From the NCBI RefSeq assembly GCF_015904235.1, contig NZ_JADZLT010000049.1, positions 62,001 to 126,000 on the forward strand: 64,000 nt of DNA, given 5' to 3'. Source of the stretch: Methylobrevis albus (GTDB lineage: Bacteria; Pseudomonadota; Alphaproteobacteria; Rhizobiales; Pleomorphomonadaceae). The position numbers and the translations under genes are program-made. The notes beneath the pieces were generated by a model. That model worked only from the letters and a program-made list of their open reading frames with translations. It was not told the origin of the DNA and searched no databases. Positions 8,433 through 16,746 of the stretch are shown in pieces (positions within the stretch are counted from its first letter, which is position 1; the number at the start of each line of letters is the position of its first letter).

Positions 8433-9566
8433 TCAGGAACGGAAGCGGGCGGGATCGAGGGCGGCGGGATCGACCCCGCGCGCCACCATGTCGGCCGGCG
8501 GCGCGCCATCGAGCAGCAGCGCCGCCGCATAGCGGCCGATCGCCGGCGACGACTGGATGCCGTAGCCGCCGAGGCCGGCGAGCCAGAAGAAGCCGGGCTG
8601 GTCCGGCGCGAAGCCGACGAGGGGCGCGCGGTCGGGCGCGAAGGTGCGCAGGCCCGCCCATTTGTGGGCGATCGCCCGCACCGGCACGGTGGTCGCCTGT
8701 TCGAGGTACCAGGCGGCATAGGCGATATCGAGTTCTTCGGGCTGCGCGTCGCAGGGCTCGGTCGGCGTCGCGTCGGCCGGCGACACCATCAGCCGGCCGG
8801 CGTCGGGCTTGAAGTAGTAGACCTCGTCGATCTCGTTGATCTCCGGCAGGCTGTTGGCGTCGATCCCAGCGGGCAGGTCGACGGTGATCGCGGTGCGCCG
8901 GTACGGGGTGAGGCCGGGCGAGGCGGCGCCGAACAGGGCGGCGACCGGATCGGCCCAGCCGCCGGCGGCGTTGACCACGATTCCGGCGCGGAAGGCGCCG
9001 CGCGTCGTCTCCAGCACGAAGCCGTCGCCGTCGCGGCGGGCGGCGGTCAGCGTGGCGCCGAGCTCGATCCGCGTGCCTGTCCGCCGCGCCGAGCGCACGA
9101 AGCCCTGCAGCAGGTTTTCCACTTCGACGTCGTAGCAGTCCGGGTCGTAGAAGGCGGCGGCGACGTAGTCCTCGCGCAGGATCGGCGCCCGCGCGATCGC
9201 CTCGGCCGGCGTCAGCCATTCGATCGGGCTGCCGCCCGCCGCCCTCTCGCGGGCGAACACCGCGGCGAGGTGGTCCGCCTTCTCGGCGTCGGCGATCAGG
9301 AGGTTGCCGCGCGGCTTCAGCAGTTCGACCTCGGCGAATCCCTCGGGTGGCCGGGTGAGGAAATCCCAGCTCACCTCGGCGAGCCGGCCGACCAGCGGCG
9401 CGTGAAACCGCCGCGTGAACTCCGCCGCCGAGCGTCCCGTCGAGTGATAGCCGTGCTGCGCCTCGCGCTCGATGAGCAGCACGTCGCGCCGGCCGCCGAG
9501 GAAATGCGCCAATGCGGCGCCCGCGATACCGCCGCCGACGATGACGATGTCGAAGCTCTCCGTCAT
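8433..9566 (-). CDS. dauA: FAD-dependent D-amino acid dehydrogenase, DauA (D-arginine dehydrogenase)-like
   Basis: A 377-residue flavoprotein. The N-terminal dinucleotide-binding motif is IVIVGGGIAGAALAHFL. Several stretches match D-arginine dehydrogenase of P. aeruginosa as I remember it: EREAQHGYHSTGRSAA, the EINEIDEVYYFKPDAGRL segment, the CDAQPEELDIA segment and GFFWLAGLGGYGIQSSPAIG. The reaction is oxidation of a D-amino acid to an imino acid, which hydrolyses to the keto acid and ammonia, with electrons passed to the respiratory chain rather than to oxygen. It is first in a two-gene operon with the dauB-like gene and divergent from a TAXI-TRAP transporter. Substrate preference (D-Arg, D-Lys or hydrophobic D-amino acids) cannot be read from the sequence. 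Confidence 0.8.
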   Translation of the reverse strand: MTESFDIVIVGGGIAGAALAHFLGGRRDVLLIEREAQHGYHSTGRSAAEFTRRFHAPLVGRLAEVSWDFLTRPPEGFAEVELLKPRGNLLIADAEKADHLAAVFARERAAGGSPIEWLTPAEAIARAPILREDYVAAAFYDPDCYDVEVENLLQGFVRSARRTGTRIELGATLTAARRDGDGFVLETTRGAFRAGIVVNAAGGWADPVAALFGAASPGLTPYRRTAITVDLPAGIDANSLPEINEIDEVYYFKPDAGRLMVSPADATPTEPCDAQPEELDIAYAAWYLEQATTVPVRAIAHKWAGLRTFAPDRAPLVGFAPDQPGFFWLAGLGGYGIQSSPAIGRYAAALLLDGAPPADMVARGVDPAALDPARFRS

Positions 9567-9812
9567 GCCGAAATCACCCTCTTTTCAAGGCGGCACGGCC
9601 CGCTGCCGCCACCCGCGCCGGACGCGCCGACACTAGCACGGCGAACCGCTGCCTGACGCGTCCGGCGGCCGCCGGACGGGCTCCGGAGCACCCGGCGGGC
9701 GATAGGCGGTTGTATCGGCCCGCACTTTTGGCCGATAAAGGCCTCCTGTGACGCCAGAGAGCGAACGCTCCGACCGTTCGGACCATCGAACCTCACCAGG
9801 GAGAAGTCAGAC

Positions 9813-10757
9813 ATGCTGCGCCTCAAGACCCTCGCGGTCGCCGCCGTCGTCGCCGCTGCCGTCGCGCTGCCGGCCCGCGCCGAAACCTTCGTCAACATCC
9901 TCACCGGCGGTCAGGCCGGCGTCTACTATCCCCTCGGCGTCGCCCTCGAGAAGATCTTCGCCGCCAAGGTGCCGGACGCCCGTCCGTCGGTGCAGGCGAC
10001 CAAGGCGTCGGTCGAAAACCTCAACCTGCTGCAGGCCGGCCGCGGCGAGATCGCCTTCACCCTCGGCGACAGCCTGCGCGACGCCTACGCCGGCAACGCC
10101 GAGGTCGGCTTCGCCCGTCCGCTCGACAAGCTGCGCACCATCGCCGCGATCTACCCGAACTTCATCCAGATCGTCGCCTCGAAGGAATCGGGCATCACCA
10201 CGCTCGCCGACCTCAAGGGCAAGCGCCTCTCGGTCGGCGCCCCGGCGTCGGGCACCGAGCTCAACGCCCGCGCCGTGCTCGGCGCCGCCGGGCTCAGCTA
10301 CGACGACCTCGGCAAGGTCGAGTACCTGCCCTTCGCCGAATCGGTCGAGCTGATGAAGAACCGCCAGATCGACGCCACGCTGCAGTCGGCCGGCCTCGGC
10401 GTCGCCTCGCTGCGCGACCTCGCCAACTCGGTGGCGATCACCGTGGTCGAGATCCCGGCCGACGCGGTGAACTCGATCGGCGCGCCCTATGCCGCCGGCA
10501 CCATCCCGGCCGGCACCTACCAGGGCCAGGACGCGGACATCGCCACCGCCACGGTGATCAACTACCTCGTCACCCATTCGGACGTGCCGGAAGAGACCGT
10601 CTATGCGATGACCAAGTCGATCTTCGAGAGCCTGCCCGATCTCGCCGCCGCCCACGCCGCGGCGAACGACATCAAGCTCGATGCCGACGCGCTGGTCTCG
10701 CCGGCGCCGCTGCATCCGGGCGCCGAGCGCTACTTCAAGGAACAGGGCCTGATGTAA
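9813..10757 (+). CDS. TAXI-family TRAP transporter substrate-binding protein
   Basis: A 314-residue periplasmic binding protein with a cleavable signal peptide (to ALPARA at about residue 23). TAXI features are FVNILTGGQAGVYYPLGVAL near the mature N-terminus, LQAGRGEIAFTLGDSL in the middle and KGKRLSVGAPASGTELNARAVL. TAXI proteins deliver carboxylates or amino acids such as glutamate to a fused TRAP permease. AGGGAGA lies upstream of the ATG. It is the first gene of an operon with the fused permease and a DUF1850 protein, and a strong hairpin lies between this gene and the permease. The ligand is unknown; the divergent D-amino acid genes suggest an amino or keto acid. Confidence 0.93.
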   Translation: MLRLKTLAVAAVVAAAVALPARAETFVNILTGGQAGVYYPLGVALEKIFAAKVPDARPSVQATKASVENLNLLQAGRGEIAFTLGDSLRDAYAGNAEVGFARPLDKLRTIAAIYPNFIQIVASKESGITTLADLKGKRLSVGAPASGTELNARAVLGAAGLSYDDLGKVEYLPFAESVELMKNRQIDATLQSAGLGVASLRDLANSVAITVVEIPADAVNSIGAPYAAGTIPAGTYQGQDADIATATVINYLVTHSDVPEETVYAMTKSIFESLPDLAAAHAAANDIKLDADALVSPAPLHPGAERYFKEQGLM

Positions 10758-10795
10758 GCCCGGCTCGCCGGCTGATCCTTCGGCCGGCGCGTTTC

Positions 10796-10821
10796 GCCGG
10801 TCCGGCTTCGGCCGGGCCGGC
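10796..10821 (+). terminator. GC hairpin with UUCG loop in the binding protein-permease gap
   Basis: An 11-bp stem (10796-10806 with 10811-10821, one G-U pair) closes on an ultra-stable UUCG tetraloop. No T-run follows, so it is more likely an attenuator or 3'-end protector that keeps binding-protein mRNA in excess over permease mRNA than a full terminator. Confidence 0.6.
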
Positions 10822-10896
10822 GCCTTCCGCGTCCGGTTTCCGGCGCCCGCCTCGCCCCGCCCGATCGACCGCCTCGACGAACCCCAAGGACGTGCC

Positions 10897-13041
10897 ATGA
10901 CCGAGACGCGGCCCCCGACCGAGACGCGGCCCATGACCGAAGCCGAGCGCGCCGCGGAAGTGGCCGAGCACATTCCCGGCTGGGGGCTCGGGCGCGGCGC
11001 GACGATCCTGTTCTCGGTCGCCGTCGCCTTCTCGGCGTTCCAGCTCTGGACCGCGGCCTACGCGCCGCTGCCGAGCCAGGTGGTGCGCTCGGTGCACGTC
11101 GGCTTCCTGCTGCTGCTGCTGTTCGGCCTTGTCGCCAATGCCGATCCGCGCGCCGGCGGCCGCCTGTTCTGGGCGGCGCTCGGGCTCGCCGGCTTTGCCA
11201 TCGGCTTCTACCACTGGGTGTTCTACCGCGACCTCATCCTGCGCGCCGGCCTGCCGACCGAGACCGACCTCGTCGTCGGCGTCGCGGCGGTGGCGCTGGT
11301 CTTCGTCGCCGGCTGGAAGATGATGGGCTGGGGCCTGCCGCTGGTCTGCGCCATCTTCCTCGCCTACGGCCTGTTCGGCCAGTACATGCCGAGCCCGCTC
11401 AATCACCGCGGCTACGACTTCGAGCAGGTCGTCGAGGTGCTGTTCCTCGGCACCGAGGGCATCTACGGTACGCCGACCTATGTCTCGTCGAGCTACATCT
11501 TCCTGTTCATCCTGTTCGGCTCGTTCCTCGAGCGCGCCGGCATGATCCAGCTCTTCAACGACATCGCCCTCGGCACCGTCGGCCACACCCGCGGCGGCCC
11601 CGGCAAGGTCTCGGTCGTCGCCTCGTCGCTGATGGGCACGATCAACGGCTCCGGCGTCGCCAACGTCGTCACCACCGGCGCCTTCACCATTCCGCTGATG
11701 AAGCGCTTCGGCTTCAAGCCGGCCTTTGCCGGCGGCGTCGAGGCGACCTCGTCGATGGGCGGCCAGATCATGCCCCCCGTGATGGGCGCCGTCGCCTTCA
11801 TCATGGCCGAGACCCTCGGCGTCCAGTACGTCACCATCGTCCAGGCGGCGATCGTGCCGGCGATCCTCTACTTCGTCACCGTGTTCTGGATGGTCCACCT
11901 CGAGGCCGGCCGGCTCGGCCTCGCCGGGCTGCCGAAGGCCGACTGCCCGAGCGCGCTCGGCGCGATCCGGTCGAAGTGGTTCCTGCTCTTGCCGCTGGTC
12001 GCGCTGGTCTGGCTGCTGTTCTCCGGCTACACGCCGCTGTTCGCCGGCACCGTCGGCCTCGGCCTCACCGCGCTGATCGTGCTCGGCATGCCGCTCGGCA
12101 TGGCGCTCGGGCCGATCCCGCGGGTGCTGTTCTGGGTCGCGCTCGGCCTTTCGGCCGCCGCCGGCTTCGGCACCAGCTTCACCATCGCCGGCACCGAGAT
12201 CCGCGGCATCACCGTGATCTTCCTGCTCGTGCTGCTGATGGTGCTGGTCAACCTCGTGGTGCGCGGCGGCCGCGCCACGCTGAAGCTCTGCCTCGAAAGC
12301 CTCGGCGAGGGCGCGAAGAATGCGCTGCCCGTCGGCGTCGCCTGCGCGCTGGTCGGCATCATCATCGGCGTGCTGGCGCTCACCGGCTCGGCGAGCACCT
12401 TCGCCCGTGTCATCGTGGCGGTCGGCGAGAACTCGCTGTTCCTGTCGCTCGTCCTCACCATGCTGACCTGCCTCATCCTCGGCATGGGCGTGCCGACGAT
12501 CCCGAACTACATCATCACCTCGTCGATCGCCGGCCCGGCGCTGCTCGAACTCGGCGTGCCGCTGATCGTCAGCCACATGTTCGTGTTCTACTTCGGCATC
12601 ATGGCCGACCTGACGCCGCCCGTGGCGCTCGCCGCCTTCGCCGCGGCACCGATCGCGAAAGTCAGCGGCATGAAGATCGGCCTGCAGGCGGTGCGCATCG
12701 CCGCCGCCGGCTTCGTGGTGCCGTTCATGGCGGTCTACGCGCCGACCATCATGCTGCAGGACGGCGGGCCGCTCGCCCTCGCGATCGGCTTCTGGCCGGC
12801 CGTCGTCTACACGGTGTTCAAGGCGCTGTTCGCGATCACGCTGTGGGGCATCGCCGGTATCGGCTTCTTCGGCGTGCATCTCCGGGTCTGGGAACGGCTC
12901 GCCGCCTTCGTCTCCGCCGCCTTCCTGATCACGGCGCTGCCGATCACCGACGAGATCGGCTTTGCGTCGGGCGCGGTGGTGATCGGCTGGCTGGTGCTGC
13001 GCGCCCGCCGGGCGCGGGCGGCGGACGCCGGGGCGCGGTGA
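10897..13041 (+). CDS. TRAP transporter fused permease (4TM-12TM)
   Basis: A 714-residue integral membrane protein in which the small DctQ-like and large DctM-like subunits are fused, as is usual for TAXI-TRAP systems. A hydrophilic N-terminus of about 35 residues is followed by several helices of the small-subunit part. The large part begins near YIFLFILFGSFLERAGMI and carries MGTINGSGVANVVTTGAFTIPLMKRFG, the family's conserved helical-hairpin region, and VPTIPNYIITSSIAGPALLELG near the C-terminal end. It imports the TAXI ligand with an ion gradient (sodium in known TRAPs). Its stop overlaps the GTG start of the DUF1850 gene. Confidence 0.94.
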   Translation: MTETRPPTETRPMTEAERAAEVAEHIPGWGLGRGATILFSVAVAFSAFQLWTAAYAPLPSQVVRSVHVGFLLLLLFGLVANADPRAGGRLFWAALGLAGFAIGFYHWVFYRDLILRAGLPTETDLVVGVAAVALVFVAGWKMMGWGLPLVCAIFLAYGLFGQYMPSPLNHRGYDFEQVVEVLFLGTEGIYGTPTYVSSSYIFLFILFGSFLERAGMIQLFNDIALGTVGHTRGGPGKVSVVASSLMGTINGSGVANVVTTGAFTIPLMKRFGFKPAFAGGVEATSSMGGQIMPPVMGAVAFIMAETLGVQYVTIVQAAIVPAILYFVTVFWMVHLEAGRLGLAGLPKADCPSALGAIRSKWFLLLPLVALVWLLFSGYTPLFAGTVGLGLTALIVLGMPLGMALGPIPRVLFWVALGLSAAAGFGTSFTIAGTEIRGITVIFLLVLLMVLVNLVVRGGRATLKLCLESLGEGAKNALPVGVACALVGIIIGVLALTGSASTFARVIVAVGENSLFLSLVLTMLTCLILGMGVPTIPNYIITSSIAGPALLELGVPLIVSHMFVFYFGIMADLTPPVALAAFAAAPIAKVSGMKIGLQAVRIAAAGFVVPFMAVYAPTIMLQDGGPLALAIGFWPAVVYTVFKALFAITLWGIAGIGFFGVHLRVWERLAAFVSAAFLITALPITDEIGFASGAVVIGWLVLRARRARAADAGAR

Positions 13042-13415
13042 GCGCGCTCTGCCTTGCGGGCGGCGCCGAACTCGTGCGCGTCGCCGCCACCGTGTTCACG
13101 CTGGCCTGGACGCACACCATCGAGAAGGTGCCGTGGCAGGAGGACTGGCGGATCGAGGGCGCGGACCTCCGGCTGGTCGAGGTCCGGATCAAGGGCTCCG
13201 GCGCCGGCATGGAGCCCGCCCCCGACGCGCGGCTCGAAAACGGCTTCTACACCTGGAACCCGGCGGACGACCGACGCGACCGGCTGGTCCTGCGCCGTTC
13301 GCCCGCGCCGGGGGTCGGCGACTGGTCGCTCTGCGTCGCCGGCGCCTGCCGCGAACTCGGGGAGATCGTCGGCGCCGACGCCGATCCGGTGACGCTCGCG
13401 CCCTGTCCGGATTGA
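13038..13415 (+). CDS. DUF1850 protein, TAXI-TRAP accessory
   Basis: A 125-residue protein read from a GTG that overlaps the permease stop by four bases (GTGA). It has a short hydrophobic N-terminus (SALCLAGGAELVRVAATVF) and the DUF1850 pattern FTLAWTHTIEKVPWQEDW. Several positions follow the family: early T-H-(S/T)-(I/V)-E-K, a central GAGM and the FYTWNP segment. DUF1850 proteins are regularly encoded with TAXI-TRAP permeases, which supports both calls; their exact role is unknown. The paired Cys in LCVAGACREL may form a disulfide if the protein is exported. Confidence 0.85.
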   Translation: MSALCLAGGAELVRVAATVFTLAWTHTIEKVPWQEDWRIEGADLRLVEVRIKGSGAGMEPAPDARLENGFYTWNPADDRRDRLVLRRSPAPGVGDWSLCVAGACRELGEIVGADADPVTLAPCPD

Positions 13416-13436
13416 GGCCGCACGCCCGGCGGTGGG

Positions 13437-14126
13437 TCAGACGCGCAGCCGGGTGATCGCGTCGTCGAAATGCAGCCGCATCAGCCGGCGGGCGTTGTCC
13501 GCCTCGCCGCCGTGCACCGCCTCGGCGATGCCGCGGTGGGTGGCGACGACACGGTCCCATTCGGCGCGCTCGCGGATCGCGGCAAGGCCGCCCTGGATCA
13601 TCTCGCGGATCGACAGCGTCAGCGCCCGGCCGGTGAGCGCGAACACCGGATTGCCGCAGGCCTCGGCGAGCGTCGCGTGGAAGGCGAGGTCGAAGTCGGT
13701 GAAGCGGTGCGGGTCGTCGATCGAGGCTTCCATTTCACCTGCGAGATCGAGCAGCCGCGCCGCCTCGGCGTCGCTGCGCCGTGCGGCGGCGAGCGCCGCC
13801 GTCTCGCACTCGATGGTGCGCCGGAAGGCGCCGACGTCGCCGACGGAGAACTGCCGCGTCGCGAGGCCGTGGTCGAAGGTGGCGGCGAGCATCACCGGCT
13901 CCAGCCGCCGCACCACCGGCCGGCGCCCGTTCGACACCTCGATGATCCCCGACGCTTCCAGCAATTGCATCGCTTCGCGCACGACGCCGCGCGAGACGTC
14001 GAGGATCTGGCCGAGTTCGGCGGCGCTCGGCAGCGCATCGCCCGGCTGCAGGCCGTTGGCGGCGATGTGGTGACGCACCCGGTCGGCGACCTGATCGACG
14101 AGACTCAGCGATTTCACGGGCAGCAT
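13437..14126 (-). CDS. GntR-family (FadR/FCD) regulator of the hexuronate operon
   Basis: A 229-residue regulator with an N-terminal winged helix (about 8-75; LPSAAELGQILDVSRGVVREAMQLLE is the recognition region) and a C-terminal all-helical FCD ligand-binding domain (about 90-220), whose metal-site pattern is seen in DLAFHATLAEACGNPVF and HRGIAEAV. It is divergent from kdgK with about 100 bases between the starts, and that gap holds a perfect CTGTCA-N7-TGACAG palindrome. It most likely represses the kdgK-to-kdgF operon and is released by a uronate or KDG-related ligand, like ExuR/UxuR. That role is inferred from position. Confidence 0.9.
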   Translation of the reverse strand: MLPVKSLSLVDQVADRVRHHIAANGLQPGDALPSAAELGQILDVSRGVVREAMQLLEASGIIEVSNGRRPVVRRLEPVMLAATFDHGLATRQFSVGDVGAFRRTIECETAALAAARRSDAEAARLLDLAGEMEASIDDPHRFTDFDLAFHATLAEACGNPVFALTGRALTLSIREMIQGGLAAIRERAEWDRVVATHRGIAEAVHGGEADNARRLMRLHFDDAITRLRV

Positions 14127-14173
14127 CGAAAAGTCCCTTCTCTATTTCGCCACCATCCGGCTGGACAGCTATA

Positions 14174-14192
14174 CTGTCAACCTGTATGACAG
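14174..14192. promoter_or_regulatory. Palindromic operator between the GntR gene and kdgK
   Basis: CTGTCA (14174-14179), seven bases, then TGACAG (14187-14192) form a perfect inverted repeat. It lies in an AT-richer stretch between divergent starts at 14126 and 14230, next to a TATACT box (14170-14175). Spacing and position fit a dimeric FCD-type GntR regulator controlling both directions. Confidence 0.68.
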
Positions 14193-14229
14193 GCCAATAG
14201 CTAGTATATCAGTCAGCCGCGAGACCCCC

Positions 14230-15231
14230 GTGACCGCGATCGCCGCCCCGACCACGCCCCAGCTCACCGTCGCCGCCGGCCGGCGCACGCTGCTCTGCAT
14301 GGGCGAGCCGATGGTCGAATTCGTGCGCGAGCCCGGTCCCGGCCCGAAGCGCTATCTGCGCGGCTTCGGCGGCGACGTCTCCAATGCCGCGATCGCCGCC
14401 GCCCGCCAGGGTGCCGAGGTCGCCTTCTTCACCGCGCTCGGCAACGACGAATTCGGCCGCGACATCCTCGACCTCTGGGCCGACGAAGGCGTCGACGCCT
14501 CCGCCGTGCTCCTGCGCGAGGATGCCTCGACGGCTATCTACTTCGTCGACCCGCACGCGGAAGAACGCCGCTTCACCTATTTCCGCGCCGGCTCCGCCGC
14601 GAGCCGCGTCACCGCGGCCGACGTGCCGGAAGCGGCGGTGCGGGCCGCCGCTGTGCTGCATCTCTCGGCGATCAGCCAGGCGATCGGGACCGGCCCGGCG
14701 GAAGCCGGCTTCCACGCGATGCGCATCGCCCGCGCCGCCGGCACCCTGGTCTCCTACGACACCAACCTGCGCCTGAAGCTCTGGTCGCTGGACACCGCCC
14801 GCGCCACCACCGAGGCGGCGCTGCGCCTTGCCGACATCGCGCTGCCGAGCCTCGACGACGCGCGCATCCTGACCGGCCTCGACGACGCCGACGCCATCGT
14901 CGACGCCCACCTCGCCCTCGGCCCCGGCATCGTCGTGCTGAAATGCGGCGCCGACGGCGCGGTGATCGCGGCGGGCGGCGAGCGCCGCCGCATCCCGGCA
15001 GCGCCGGCCCGCCCGGTCGATTCCACCGGCGCCGGCGACGCCTTCGGCGGCGCCTTTCTCGCCCGCTTCATCGAGACCGGCGACCCGTTCGCCGCCGGCC
15101 ACTACGCCGCGGCGGTCGCCGCCGCCACGGTGTCGGGCTTCGGCGCGGTCGAGCCGATCCCGCGCCGGGCCGAGGTCGAGGCAATGCTCGGCGCCGCGCC
15201 GACCGAACTGGACGCCGCCGCCCCGACCTGA
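14230..15231 (+). CDS. kdgK: 2-dehydro-3-deoxygluconokinase (KDG kinase)
   Basis: A 333-residue PfkB-family sugar kinase that phosphorylates KDG to KDPG, the point where all uronate branches meet before Entner-Doudoroff cleavage. It starts at GTG. The N-terminal PfkB segment reads CMGEPMVEFVREPG, then RGFGGDVSNAAIAAARQGAE, the GG-D-x-x-N substrate motif. The C-terminal signature DSTGAGDAFGGAF begins at residue 264, with Asp270 as catalytic base. YDTNLRLKLW in the middle fits KdgK (N-x-R). First gene of the uronate operon behind the CTGTCA/TGACAG operator. Confidence 0.93.
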   Translation: MTAIAAPTTPQLTVAAGRRTLLCMGEPMVEFVREPGPGPKRYLRGFGGDVSNAAIAAARQGAEVAFFTALGNDEFGRDILDLWADEGVDASAVLLREDASTAIYFVDPHAEERRFTYFRAGSAASRVTAADVPEAAVRAAAVLHLSAISQAIGTGPAEAGFHAMRIARAAGTLVSYDTNLRLKLWSLDTARATTEAALRLADIALPSLDDARILTGLDDADAIVDAHLALGPGIVVLKCGADGAVIAAGGERRRIPAAPARPVDSTGAGDAFGGAFLARFIETGDPFAAGHYAAAVAAATVSGFGAVEPIPRRAEVEAMLGAAPTELDAAAPT

Positions 15232-15312
15232 CGGGGACGGCGAGGACGGTGCCGGCCTGGAGGGGCGGGCGCTGCATCCGGACACTGACATGACGCATGG
15301 GAGGAGAGTGAC

Positions 15313-16716
15313 GTGGCGCTGAACGAGGATCGCCTGTTTCCGGCCGAGCCGGCCACCCGCGCGGTGGCGCGGCGGCTCTATGCCGGCGTCAAGGACCTGC
15401 CGATCGTCAGCCCGCACGGCCACACCGATCCGCGCTGGTTTGCCGAGAACGAGCTCTTCCCCGATCCGGCGCAGCTGCTGATCGTGCCCGACCACTACAT
15501 CTTCCGCATGCTGGCGAGCCAGGGCGTGCCGCTCGAGGATCTCGGCGTGCCGCGCCGCGACGGCGGCGAGGTCGAGACCGACGGCCGCCGCATCTGGCGC
15601 CGCTTCGCCGAGAACTTTCACCTGTTCCGCGGCACGCCGAGCCGGCTCTGGCTCGAGCATACGCTGGAGACGCTGTTCGGCATCGACGAGCGCATCTCGG
15701 CGGCGAACGCCGACAGCCTCTACGACCGCATCGCCGCGCACCTCGCGCACGACGACTTCCGCCCGCGCGCCCTGTTCGAGCGCTTCAACATCGAGGCGAT
15801 CGCCACCACCGAGAGCCCGCTCGACGACCTGAAGTGGCACGCGATGATCCGGGAGAGCGGCTGGACCGGCAAGGTCGTCACGGCCTACCGTCCCGACGCC
15901 GTGGTCGACCCCGAGTTCGAGGGCTTTGCCGACAATCTCGTGCGCTTCGCCGAACTCACCGGCTGCGACACCGGCACCTTCGCCGGCTATCTCGAGGCGC
16001 ACCGCGTCCGCCGCGCCTTCTTCAAGAGCTTCGGCGCCACCTCCAGCGACCACGGCCACCCGACGGCGACCACCGCCAACCTCTCGCCGGTCGAGGCCGA
16101 GACGCTCTACCGCCGCGTCGTCAAGGGCGAGGCGAGCGCCGCCGACGCCGAGCTGTTCCGCGGCCAGATGCTGACCGAGATGGCGAAGATGAGCCTCGAC
16201 GACGGGCTGGTGCTGCAGATCCATCCGGGCTCGGTGCGCAACCATTCGCCGGCGCTGTTCCAGCGTTTCGGCCGCGACAAGGGCGCCGACATCCCGAGCC
16301 GCACCGACTATGTGCGCGCGCTGAAGCCGCTGCTCGACGCGGTCGGCTTCGAGCCGGGGCTCACCGTCGTCGTCTTCACCCTCGACGAGACCACCTATGC
16401 CCGCGAGCTCGCGCCGCTCGCCGGCGTCTACCCGTGCCTCCGGCTCGGGCCGCCGTGGTGGTTCTTCGATTCGCCCGAGGGGATGAAGCGGTTCCGCGAA
16501 AGCGCGACCGAAACGGCCGGCTTCTACAACACCGTCGGCTTCAACGACGACACCCGCGCCTTCCCGTCGATCCCCGCCCGCCACGACGTCGCGCGCCGGG
16601 TCGACTGCGCCTATCTCGCCGAACTCGTGACGAGTCACCGCCTCGATGAGGACGAGGCACACGAGGTCGCCCACGACCTCGCCTACCGCCTGGCCAAGGA
16701 AGCCTACCGGCTCTGA
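15313..16716 (+). CDS. uxaC: Uronate isomerase
   Basis: A 467-residue amidohydrolase-superfamily isomerase that converts D-glucuronate to D-fructuronate and D-galacturonate to D-tagaturonate. The metal-binding start of the barrel is LPIVSPHGHTDPRWFAE. HPGSVRNHSP and GLTVVVFTLDETTYARELAPL in the C-terminal half follow the family, as does PWWFFDSPEGMKRFRE. Length equals the E. coli enzyme (about 470). GGAGGAGAG is followed by the GTG start. It is the second gene of the operon and supplies the entry step for sugars brought in by the TRAP system encoded just downstream. Confidence 0.96.
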   Translation: MALNEDRLFPAEPATRAVARRLYAGVKDLPIVSPHGHTDPRWFAENELFPDPAQLLIVPDHYIFRMLASQGVPLEDLGVPRRDGGEVETDGRRIWRRFAENFHLFRGTPSRLWLEHTLETLFGIDERISAANADSLYDRIAAHLAHDDFRPRALFERFNIEAIATTESPLDDLKWHAMIRESGWTGKVVTAYRPDAVVDPEFEGFADNLVRFAELTGCDTGTFAGYLEAHRVRRAFFKSFGATSSDHGHPTATTANLSPVEAETLYRRVVKGEASAADAELFRGQMLTEMAKMSLDDGLVLQIHPGSVRNHSPALFQRFGRDKGADIPSRTDYVRALKPLLDAVGFEPGLTVVVFTLDETTYARELAPLAGVYPCLRLGPPWWFFDSPEGMKRFRESATETAGFYNTVGFNDDTRAFPSIPARHDVARRVDCAYLAELVTSHRLDEDEAHEVAHDLAYRLAKEAYRL

Positions 16717-16746
16717 GCCGGACACTTAAGAGGGAGGAACAGACCA

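Noticed and set aside
9758..9800. GAGCGAACGCTC and nearby TCCGA/TCGGA inverted repeats as an operator for the dau/TAXI gap
   Set aside because: Short, GC-rich and not placed on a recognisable promoter; chance is likely in this composition.
10735..12879. Long minus-strand open frame of 714 codons, rich in His, Asp, Glu and Arg
   Set aside because: It is the antisense shadow of the fused TRAP permease; its composition is that of a reversed membrane protein in GC-rich DNA.
14209..16725. Minus-strand open frame of 838 codons over kdgK and uxaC
   Set aside because: Both plus-strand genes have complete family motifs; the antisense frame has low-complexity composition and no ribosome-binding site.
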